This document shows positions 57,613 through 64,000 of a DNA stretch of 64,000 nt, one piece after another. Within the stretch, counting starts at the first letter, position 1, and every line of letters starts with the position of its first letter. This DNA comes from Polynucleobacter sp. AP-Kolm-20A-A1 (GTDB lineage: Bacteria > Pseudomonadota > Gammaproteobacteria > Burkholderiales > Burkholderiaceae): assembly GCF_018688315.1 (NCBI RefSeq), contig NZ_CP061315.1, positions 1,550,001 through 1,614,000 on the forward strand, given 5' to 3'. Made by a program: the position numbers and the translations under genes. The notes beneath the pieces were generated by a model, which was given only the letters and a program-made list of their open reading frames with translations, searched no databases and had not been told where the DNA came from.

Positions 57613-59919
57613 TTAAATTTCTTCGGCCGGCGCTACGTCTGCCTTAGTGCGCTTTCCTGGCAATACCGGAGCCTCAAAGTTCAATTGAACTTTGCCTTCC
57701 TCATCGATATCAACATCCACATGGCCACCTTGAGCTAATTTACCAAACAACAGCTCATCAGCAAGGGCTTTACGAACGGTGTCCTGAATGATGCGTTGCA
57801 TAGGACGAGCACCCATTAATGGGTCAAAGCCATGCTTCGCAAGATGCGCTCTCAATGCAGGGCTAAAGGTAGCGTCCACTTTCTTCTCATGGAGTTGCTC
57901 TTCAAGCTGCATCAAGAATTTATCTACTACACGCATGATGATGGACTCGTCCAGCGCCTTGAATGAAACGATGGCATCCAAGCGATTGCGGAACTCTGGA
58001 GTAAAGAATTTCTTAATATCGGCCATCTCATCGCCAGACTCGCGTGCATTGGTAAAGCCGATAGTCGATTTCTGCATCGCCTCAGCACCAGCATTTGTAG
58101 TCATGATGATGATCACGTTACGGAAGTCTGTCTTACGACCGTTGTTGTCCGTCAAGGTTCCATGATCCATTACCTGCAAGAGAATATTGAAGATATCTGG
58201 ATGCGCCTTCTCAATCTCATCAAGTAAGAGTACGCAATGCGGCTTCTTATTTACAGCCTCAGTCAGCAAACCACCCTGATCAAATCCCACATATCCCGGA
58301 GGCGCACCAATCAAGCGGCTCACCGCATGGCGCTCCATGTATTCAGACATATCGAAACGTAGTAATTCAATACCCAGAATATAAGCAAGCTGCTTCGCTA
58401 CCTCAGTCTTACCAACGCCTGTTGGACCAGAGAATAAGAATGAGCCAATTGGTCTATCAATCTTGCCAAGGCCAGCACGCGTCATCTTGATAGCGCTTGC
58501 CAGAGCTTCAATTGCAGGATCTTGACCAAAGACCACACTCTTAATGTCGCGGTCTAAAGTTTGCAACTTGCTACGATCATCCACGGTGACTGATTGCGGC
58601 GGTATGCGGGCAATCTTTGCCACAATCTCTTCAATCTCAGGGCGGCCAATCGTTTTCTTCTGCTTAGACTTCGGCAAAATGCGCTGAGCTGCACCAGCCT
58701 CATCAATCACATCGATTGCCTTATCAGGCAAATGGCGGTCATTAATATAACGAGCAGAAAGTTCTGCGGCAGCCACCAGAGCGCCAGCCGCGTACTTCAC
58801 GCTGTGATGCTCTTCAAAACGAGACTTCAGTCCGCGCAAGATTTGCACTGTCTGATCAACGGTTGGCTCAACAACATCCACCTTCTGGAAGCGACGTGAT
58901 AGAGCTGCATCCTTTTCAAAGATGCCGCGATATTCAGTGAATGTAGTTGCACCAATACATTTGAGCTGGCCATTTGATAAAGCAGGCTTTAGAAGATTGC
59001 TGGCATCCAGTGTTCCACCAGATGCGGCACCTGCACCAATCAAAGTGTGAATCTCATCAATAAACAATACGCCGTGCGCATGGTCTTTTAATGACTTAAG
59101 AACACTCTTTAAACGTTGCTCAAAGTCACCACGGTATTTCGTGCCAGCTAAGAGCGCGCCCATATCCAATGAATAGACAGTAGCGTCCGCCAAAATATCG
59201 GGCACATCACCCTTCACAATTCTCCAGGCCAAACCTTCAGCGATAGCAGTCTTACCAACGCCAGCCTCACCTACCAATAGTGGATTATTTTTGCGGCGAC
59301 GGCATAGAACCTGAATTACTCGCTCCACTTCGCTCTCGCGCCCAATTAATGGGTCGATCTTGCCCTGTCGAGCCATAGCATTAAGGTTCTGGGTGTACTG
59401 ATCTAAAGGGCTTTCTTTGCCTGACGATGCAGCTTCTTCTGATTCCTGAGAGGCCTCAGCAGGTTTGACATGCTCCGCTTGATCTTTACGAACACCGTGG
59501 CTGATGAAATTGACAACATCTAAACGTGTTACTCCTTGCTGCTGCAAGAAGTACACCGCATGCGAATCTTTTTCACCAAAGATGGCAACCAATACATTTG
59601 CACCGGTCACTTCTTTCTTTCCATTGGATGTGGATTGCACGTGCATGATGGCACGTTGAATCACACGCTGAAAACCTAACGTAGGTTGCGTATCCACTTC
59701 ATCATTACCTGGCACCACTGGCGTGTTGTCATTAATGAAATTTTTAAGTTGAGCGCGTAGCTCTGCGATGTTGACTGCGCAAGCCTTTAAGACTTCTACG
59801 GCCGTCGCGTTATCCAGCAAGGCCGCAAGCAAATGCTCAACCGTAATGAACTCGTGTCGCGATGCCCTTGCGTCAACAAACGCCATGTGCAGACTTACTT
59901 CTAGTTCTTGGGCAATCAT
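57613..59919 (-). CDS. clpA: ATP-dependent Clp protease ATP-binding subunit ClpA
   Basis: ClpA, 768 residues, unfolds proteins for ClpP. N domain at 1-145; first AAA+ Walker [17 protein letters not shown]; second [16 protein letters not shown]; Walker B motifs [11 protein letters not shown] and [13 protein letters not shown]. The [11 protein letters not shown] loop near residue 615 is the IGL/F-type ClpP contact. The ATG overlaps the clpS stop (ATGA) and is preceded by GGAGG, so coupled to the adaptor ClpS. Confidence 0.96.
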   Translation of the reverse strand: MIAQELEVSLHMAFVDARASRHEFITVEHLLAALLDNATAVEVLKACAVNIAELRAQLKNFINDNTPVVPGNDEVDTQPTLGFQRVIQRAIMHVQSTSNGKKEVTGANVLVAIFGEKDSHAVYFLQQQGVTRLDVVNFISHGVRKDQAEHVKPAEASQESEEAASSGKESPLDQYTQNLNAMARQGKIDPLIGRESEVERVIQVLCRRRKNNPLLVGEAGVGKTAIAEGLAWRIVKGDVPDILADATVYSLDMGALLAGTKYRGDFEQRLKSVLKSLKDHAHGVLFIDEIHTLIGAGAASGGTLDASNLLKPALSNGQLKCIGATTFTEYRGIFEKDAALSRRFQKVDVVEPTVDQTVQILRGLKSRFEEHHSVKYAAGALVAAAELSARYINDRHLPDKAIDVIDEAGAAQRILPKSKQKKTIGRPEIEEIVAKIARIPPQSVTVDDRSKLQTLDRDIKSVVFGQDPAIEALASAIKMTRAGLGKIDRPIGSFLFSGPTGVGKTEVAKQLAYILGIELLRFDMSEYMERHAVSRLIGAPPGYVGFDQGGLLTEAVNKKPHCVLLLDEIEKAHPDIFNILLQVMDHGTLTDNNGRKTDFRNVIIIMTTNAGAEAMQKSTIGFTNARESGDEMADIKKFFTPEFRNRLDAIVSFKALDESIIMRVVDKFLMQLEEQLHEKKVDATFSPALRAHLAKHGFDPLMGARPMQRIIQDTVRKALADELLFGKLAQGGHVDVDIDEEGKVQLNFEAPVLPGKRTKADVAPAEEI

Positions 59920-60263
59920 GCTTCCTCCATAGTGCACTGTAGTGGGTGACCCGCTTCACGGGAGAGTTCGATAACTTGATGCACTTTCGTGGCAGCGACA
60001 TCGCGAGTAAATACTCCGCAGACACCTTTGCCGACTAAATGAACTTGCAACATGATGCGTGTAGCTGTTTCATGATCTTTATTAAAATACTCCTGAATCA
60101 CCATCACCACAAATTCCATTGGCGTGTAATCGTCATTCAATAGTAAAACTTTATACATTGAAGGTGCCTTTACTTGCTCGACCTGCTTTTCGAGAAGAAT
60201 GGTGTCCTCAATGTGAGGATTTCCTGGGATGCCAGTAGTGGGATTTTTTGGTGCGCGACTCAT
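59916..60263 (-). CDS. clpS: ATP-dependent Clp protease adaptor ClpS
   Basis: ClpS, about 115 residues, brings N-degron substrates to ClpA. Core [17 protein letters not shown] with the ND pair and Met that recognise the destabilising residue. Residues 1-35 are the flexible tail. Start ATG at 60263; another ATG three codons earlier and a GTG six codons earlier are in frame. Upstream of clpA, overlapping by four bases. Confidence 0.93.
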   Translation of the reverse strand: MSRAPKNPTTGIPGNPHIEDTILLEKQVEQVKAPSMYKVLLLNDDYTPMEFVVMVIQEYFNKDHETATRIMLQVHLVGKGVCGVFTRDVAATKVHQVIELSREAGHPLQCTMEEA

Positions 60264-60374
60264 GAGAAACATTCTAAACACAGATATTGAAACTTTAATT
60301 TACTGGGGTCTTGTTGCGAAAACCACGCAAAAACCCCTCTTAAACCCATATTGGGGCATTTTTCGATAAAAAAA

Positions 60375-60446
60375 GGGGTATTTACTAGGGGGTAGGGGCA
60401 TATAACTCCTTGACACCCCTCCAAAAAGGGCAAACAATCGGGGGGT
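60375..60446 (+). promoter_or_regulatory. G-tract region and possible promoter of the cold-shock gene
   Basis: The motif GGGG-TATTTACTA-GGGGG (60375-60392) is followed by TTGACA at 60410-60415 and, 17 bases on, AACAAT (four of six to TATAAT). A second A-run/G-run block, AAAAAGGG-N9-GGGGGGTAGG, covers 60424-60450. A transcript from here would have a leader of about 100 bases, as known for cold-shock genes. Confidence 0.35.
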
Positions 60447-60548
60447 AGGCTTCAAGAGAGGTTCTATTTAGGCGTGTTGTGGATTGAGACTGATTAAAAA
60501 GTATTTACCCTCATCACGGTTGTTTTAAGTTTATGTAATGGAGTTCGC

Positions 60549-60752
60549 ATGGCGACCGGAATTGTTAAGTGGTTCAATGATGCAAAAGGTTTTGGCTTTA
60601 TCAAACCTGATGATGGTGAAGAAGAGTTGTTCGCGCATTTCAGCGCAATTACTATGCCTGGGTTCAAAACCCTTAAGGAAAACCAAAAGGTAACGTTTGA
60701 CATTACCCAAGGCCCTAAAGGCAAGCAAGCTACCAATATCCAAGCGGCTTAA
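60549..60752 (+). CDS. Cold-shock domain protein (CspA family)
   Basis: A 67-residue single cold-shock domain. RNP1 KGFGFIKP and RNP2 LFAHFSAI are intact, so it should bind single-stranded nucleic acid and act as an RNA chaperone. GGAG precedes the ATG by 6 bases. It is separated from clpS by a 285-base AT- and G-tract-rich region that probably holds its promoter and long leader. Terminator follows. Confidence 0.95.
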   Translation: MATGIVKWFNDAKGFGFIKPDDGEEELFAHFSAITMPGFKTLKENQKVTFDITQGPKGKQATNIQAA

Positions 60753-60771
60753 TAGTCCTTAGATCATTATT

Positions 60772-60803
60772 AAAAACCCAGGACTTGTTCCTGGGTTTTT
60801 TTT
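60772..60803 (+). terminator. Terminator after the cold-shock gene
   Basis: Stem AAACCCAGGA / TCCTGGGTTT with a CTTGT-type loop, then eight T. Strong intrinsic terminator. Confidence 0.9.
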
Positions 60804-60827
60804 CGCCCTCAATTTACCTCGCATAAA

Positions 60828-61289
60828 ATGCCCTTCATGCATATCCATAAAAACTTCCTAAGCAAATTCTTTGCGGCATTTCTTTTCATTGGTTCAGGTC
60901 TTGCGCAGGCACAGGTCAATGTTGGCCTGCCTACAGTTGAATTAAAAACAGGCATCTATCGTATTCAGGCTGAGCTGGCTGATACGCCGAAGGCAAGAGA
61001 GGTCGGGCTCATGAACCGCACCAGCATGCCGACCAACTCAGGCATGCTATTTATCTTTGAACAAAAAGCTGGTCATTGTTTCTGGATGAACAACACCAAG
61101 ATTCCACTCTCCATTGCTTTCATAGCTGATGACGGGAAGATTGTGAACATTGAAGAAATGCAGGCAGAAACCACCAACAACCATTGCCCTAAGGCTGCTG
61201 TGCGTTACGCGCTAGAGATGAACAAGCAATGGTTCTCCGAGCGCGTGATTACGCCGGGCGCAGTGATTAGCGGGCTACCGAAAAGGTAA
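60828..61289 (+). CDS. DUF192 domain-containing exported protein
   Basis: A 153-residue protein with a signal peptide (cleavage near AQAQ, residue 28). The rest is DUF192: AREVGLMNRTSMPTNSGMLF, then CFWMNNTKIPLSIAFI and GAVISGLP at the end. Function unknown; the domain occurs in many proteobacteria, and members are sometimes linked to envelope stress or regulation. A second ATG three codons in is possible. Followed by a terminator shared with ppnP. Confidence 0.88.
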   Translation: MPFMHIHKNFLSKFFAAFLFIGSGLAQAQVNVGLPTVELKTGIYRIQAELADTPKAREVGLMNRTSMPTNSGMLFIFEQKAGHCFWMNNTKIPLSIAFIADDGKIVNIEEMQAETTNNHCPKAAVRYALEMNKQWFSERVITPGAVISGLPKR

Positions 61290-61318
61290 TTGATCTAGCC
61301 GAGTTTTATCTTGAGACA

Positions 61319-61351
61319 ATAAAAACGCAGACCGAGGTCTGCGTTTTCTTT
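61319..61351. terminator. Shared terminator between the DUF192 gene and ppnP
   Basis: Stem AAAACGCAGACC / GGTCTGCGTTTT with a short loop, flanked by A-run and T-run, so it works on both strands between convergent genes. Confidence 0.87.
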
Positions 61352-61365
61352 AAGTGTTGCCGCGT

Positions 61366-61671
61366 TTACTCAAAGTGACAAACATAATGTACCGGTTGCT
61401 CGGCACGAATAATGAAGTAACCGCCCTTTTCCACTTCCCAGCTTTGGCCAGCCTTGAACTCTACTTCGGGGGCACCATTAATGCTCACAAAAGCATTGCC
61501 ATCAACCACTTCCATAATTTCTTTTGTACTGAGATCGAAGCGCAAAGTGCTTGGTAATACAACGCCAACAGACTTACGCACGCCATTTGGCAATGTCACA
61601 GTATGTGAAACACACTTGCCATCAAAAAATACATTGGCTTTCTTGCCTACGGAAACTTGATCAAATTGCAT
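61366..61671 (-). CDS. ppnP: Pyrimidine/purine nucleoside phosphorylase PpnP
   Basis: A 101-residue cupin of the PpnP (YaiE, DUF1255) family that splits nucleosides with phosphate. Family sequence: KKANVFFDGKCVSHTV, VGVVLPSTLRF and a C-terminal RAEQPVHYVCHFE. Length is slightly above the E. coli protein. Located 58 bases behind argG on the same strand. No operon partner in nucleoside use is near. Confidence 0.9.
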   Translation of the reverse strand: MQFDQVSVGKKANVFFDGKCVSHTVTLPNGVRKSVGVVLPSTLRFDLSTKEIMEVVDGNAFVSINGAPEVEFKAGQSWEVEKGGYFIIRAEQPVHYVCHFE

Positions 61672-61729
61672 TGCAGTTCTTTCTATTCGGTTTAGTTCTA
61701 ATATTTTTCTTTATTGCTGAGTTGCTCAA

Positions 61730-62962
61730 TCACTTCTTAGCGCGCTTGCGTCTAGCTGTTTCAGCAATACGCATACGCAAAGCGTTGAGTTTAATAAAGC
61801 CTCCAGCATCTGCTTGGTTATAAGCGCCGCCGTCATCGTCAAATGTCGCAATATTTTGGTCAAACAAAGTATTGGCTGAATCACGTGAAATGACAGAAAC
61901 GGATCCCTTGTAGAGCTTTAAGCGCACAACGCCATTTACTGCTTGTTGGGTGTGATCGATCAAAGTCTGCAAAGCTAGGCGCTCTGGAGCCCACCACAAG
62001 CCGTTGTAAATCAAGCTTGCATAGCGTGGCATCAGATCATCCTTCAAGTGAGCCACTTCACGGTCCAAGGTAATGCTCTCAATACCGCGATGCGCCTTCA
62101 ACAGAATCGTGCCGCCAGGAGTTTCATAGCAACCACGGCTCTTCATGCCAACAAAGCGGTTTTCTACAAGGTCAAGACGCCCGATGCCGTGCATGCCACC
62201 AATGCGATTGAGCTCAGCCAACAATTCATGTGGCTTATACGCCTTGCCATTGATCGCTACTGGATCACCAGCTTTAAATTCAATCTCAATAATTTCTGGA
62301 GCATCTGGAGCTTTCTCTGGAGAAACTGTCCAACGCCACATAGACTCTTCGGCTTCAGCATTAGGGTTCTCTAAATGACGGCCCTCATAGCTAATATGCA
62401 ATAAGTTGGCATCCATAGAATAAGGTGAGCCACCTTGCTTATGCTTCATCTCCACTGGAATGCCATGCTTTTCTGCATAGGCCATCAACTTCTCGCGTGA
62501 GAGCAAATCCCATTCGCGCCAAGGAGCAATCACTTTAATTCCCGGCTCTAATGCGTAGTAGCCCAATTCAAAGCGCACTTGATCGTTACCTTTGCCAGTA
62601 GCTCCGTGAGATACAGAGTCAGCGCCGGTTAAGCGAGCGATCTCAATCTGACGTTTTGCGATCAAAGGGCGTGCAATTGAAGTGCCCAACAAATATTCGC
62701 CCTCGTAAATCGTATTCGCACGGAACATTGGGAATACAAAATCACGCACAAATTCTTCGCGCAAGTCATCAATAAAAATATTTTCTGGCTTGATACCAAA
62801 TTGCAATGCTTTGGCGCGCGCTGGCTCCAACTCCTCACCCTGACCTAAGTCGGCGGTGAAGGTCACAATCTCACAGCCATATGTATCTTGAAGCCACTTC
62901 AAGATCACGCTAGTGTCTAAACCACCGGAATACGCTAAGACTGCTTTTTTAATATCAGACAT
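61730..62962 (-). CDS. argG: Argininosuccinate synthase
   Basis: ArgG, 410 residues, joins citrulline and aspartate with ATP. The P-loop-type [15 protein letters not shown] is at residues 9-23, followed by [27 protein letters not shown] is the citrulline/aspartate-site signature. Follows argF by 57 bases, giving the last two but one steps of arginine synthesis together. Confidence 0.96.
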   Translation of the reverse strand: MSDIKKAVLAYSGGLDTSVILKWLQDTYGCEIVTFTADLGQGEELEPARAKALQFGIKPENIFIDDLREEFVRDFVFPMFRANTIYEGEYLLGTSIARPLIAKRQIEIARLTGADSVSHGATGKGNDQVRFELGYYALEPGIKVIAPWREWDLLSREKLMAYAEKHGIPVEMKHKQGGSPYSMDANLLHISYEGRHLENPNAEAEESMWRWTVSPEKAPDAPEIIEIEFKAGDPVAINGKAYKPHELLAELNRIGGMHGIGRLDLVENRFVGMKSRGCYETPGGTILLKAHRGIESITLDREVAHLKDDLMPRYASLIYNGLWWAPERLALQTLIDHTQQAVNGVVRLKLYKGSVSVISRDSANTLFDQNIATFDDDGGAYNQADAGGFIKLNALRMRIAETARRKRAKK

Positions 62963-63019
62963 GTTTTCTTATTCAATCAAAAATAAATTAAAACGACTTA
63001 CTAAAACTGATTTACCGCT

Positions 63020-63967
63020 TTAATCCAAACGACCACAGAGTAAATACTCCATCAAAGCCTTTTGAACGTGCAAACGATTTTCTGCCTCTTCCCACACAAT
63101 GCTTTGTGGGCCATCAATCACCCCAGCGGAGACCTCTTCGCCACGATGGGCTGGCAAGCAATGCATGAATAACGCATCCGGCTTAGCCAAAGACATTAAC
63201 TCTTCATCAACCATCCAGTCTTGGAATGCATTCATGCGTGAAGTATTTTCAGCTTCATAACCCATGCTGGTCCAAACATCGGTCGTAACCAAGTCAGCAC
63301 CTTTGCAAGCATCCTTAGGATCAGCACAAACCGTTAAGTGTTTCGATGCTTTGGCAGTCAACCGCGCTGGATCCAATTGGTAACCTTCTGGCGCAGAGAA
63401 GCGCAACTGAAAGTCTAAACATTCAGCAGCCTGAATCCAGGTGTAAGCCATATTGTTGGCATCACCCACCCAAGCAACCGTCTTACCTTGGATTGGACCG
63501 CGAGCTTCGACATAAGTGAAGATATCGGCCAGTACTTGGCAAGGATGAAATTCATTCGTTAAGCCATTGATTACGGGCACACGAGAGTTAGCTGCAAAAC
63601 GCTCAATGATCTCTTGGCCAAAGGTGCGGATCATAATGATGTCCGTCATCCTTGAAATTACCTGCGCAGCGTCCTCTACAGGCTCGCCACGACCTAACTG
63701 AGTATCGCGAGTGTTTAGGTATACCGCATGACCTCCAAGCTGGTGTATGCCCGCCTCAAAAGAAAGGCGCGTACGCGTGGAGTGCTTTTCAAAAATCATT
63801 GCCAAAGTACGATCATGCAAAGGATGCCAGGTCTCGTAGCTCTTGAATTTAGCCTTGAGCCATGCTGATCTTTTCAGCAAGTAGTCATATTCTTCGCGAG
63901 TGAGGTCAGAAAACTGCAGGTAGTGCTTTACCTGACCGGGCACTTGGGGCTTTGCCAGAGATGTCAT
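63020..63967 (-). CDS. argF: Ornithine carbamoyltransferase
   Basis: ArgF, about 315 residues. Carbamoyl phosphate site HSTRTR and the FMHCLPAHRGEEV cysteine loop are present, and DVWTSMG is the SMG-like ornithine loop. The ATG at 63967 gives the family N terminus; an ATG at 64000 in the same frame adds 11 residues, and its upstream sequence is outside the window. Paired with argG. Confidence 0.95.
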   Translation of the reverse strand: MTSLAKPQVPGQVKHYLQFSDLTREEYDYLLKRSAWLKAKFKSYETWHPLHDRTLAMIFEKHSTRTRLSFEAGIHQLGGHAVYLNTRDTQLGRGEPVEDAAQVISRMTDIIMIRTFGQEIIERFAANSRVPVINGLTNEFHPCQVLADIFTYVEARGPIQGKTVAWVGDANNMAYTWIQAAECLDFQLRFSAPEGYQLDPARLTAKASKHLTVCADPKDACKGADLVTTDVWTSMGYEAENTSRMNAFQDWMVDEELMSLAKPDALFMHCLPAHRGEEVSAGVIDGPQSIVWEEAENRLHVQKALMEYLLCGRLD

Positions 63968-64000
63968 AGTTGAGCTTTCTACTAAAGTTTTGGCTTGCAT

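Overview
The window looks like core chromosome of a betaproteobacterium in Burkholderiales, most likely Polynucleobacter or a close freshwater relative. This is inferred from moderate GC, short intergenic gaps, the order rpsU - yqeY - dnaG - rpoD - tRNA(CAU), a BPSS1780-type membrane protein next to a ThrB-type homoserine kinase, a DUF2782-like protein beside polA, several Bug/Tct tricarboxylate-transport components, and FolE2 in place of FolE. No 16S gene is present, so the genus is an inference. I see no insertion sequence, phage gene, integrase, CRISPR array, toxin-antitoxin pair or defence system, and no gene-free stretch longer than about 300 bases.

Layout. 1-3.9 kb: a catabolic cluster on the minus strand (LysR regulator, TcuA flavoprotein, TcuB Fe-S/membrane protein, cut-off TctC/Bug binding protein) with two LysR-type dyads before tcuA. 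4.0-9.8 kb: the macromolecular-synthesis operon rpsU-yqeY-dnaG-rpoD ending in a tRNA with anticodon CAU; RpoD has a long Lys/Ala/Pro repeat tail at its N terminus. 9.8-17 kb: tsaD, then minus-strand xseB-ispA-dxs-folE2, then plus-strand Rieske oxygenase and mercaptopyruvate sulfurtransferase. 17-26 kb: ZIP transporter, Tat-exported dienelactone hydrolase-like protein and polA on minus; DUF2782-like protein, thrB and a membrane protein on plus; uvrD on minus. 26-37 kb: valS and galU on plus, alaS-tusA on minus, an orphan tctB-tctA pair, glnS. 37-45 kb: SDR/epimerase, ferredoxin-type reductase, argD-like aminotransferase, and the livK-H-M-G-F ABC transporter. 45-51 kb: ispH, FKBP isomerase, radC, rpmB-rpmG, purN-rsmB-desaturase. 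51-57 kb: ribF-ileS-lspA-coaBC-dut, apparently one operon. 57-64 kb: a small basic protein, clpS-clpA, a cold-shock gene, a DUF192 protein, ppnP, argG and argF.

How the parts fit. Most genes are housekeeping: translation (four aminoacyl-tRNA synthetases, S21, L28, L33, tRNA), replication and repair (DnaG, PolA, UvrD, XseB, RadC, Dut), isoprenoid synthesis (Dxs, IspA, IspH), cofactors (RibF, CoaBC, FolE2), arginine synthesis (ArgF, ArgG, ArgD-like) and proteolysis (ClpAP with ClpS). The accessory flavour is uptake and use of small organic acids and amino acids (Tcu, Tct, Liv). I found no undescribed system. The observations most worth following are the RpoD tail, the LysR dyads before tcuA, the mismatch between Tct transporter parts, and paired G-tracts shared by the rpoD and csp upstream regions.
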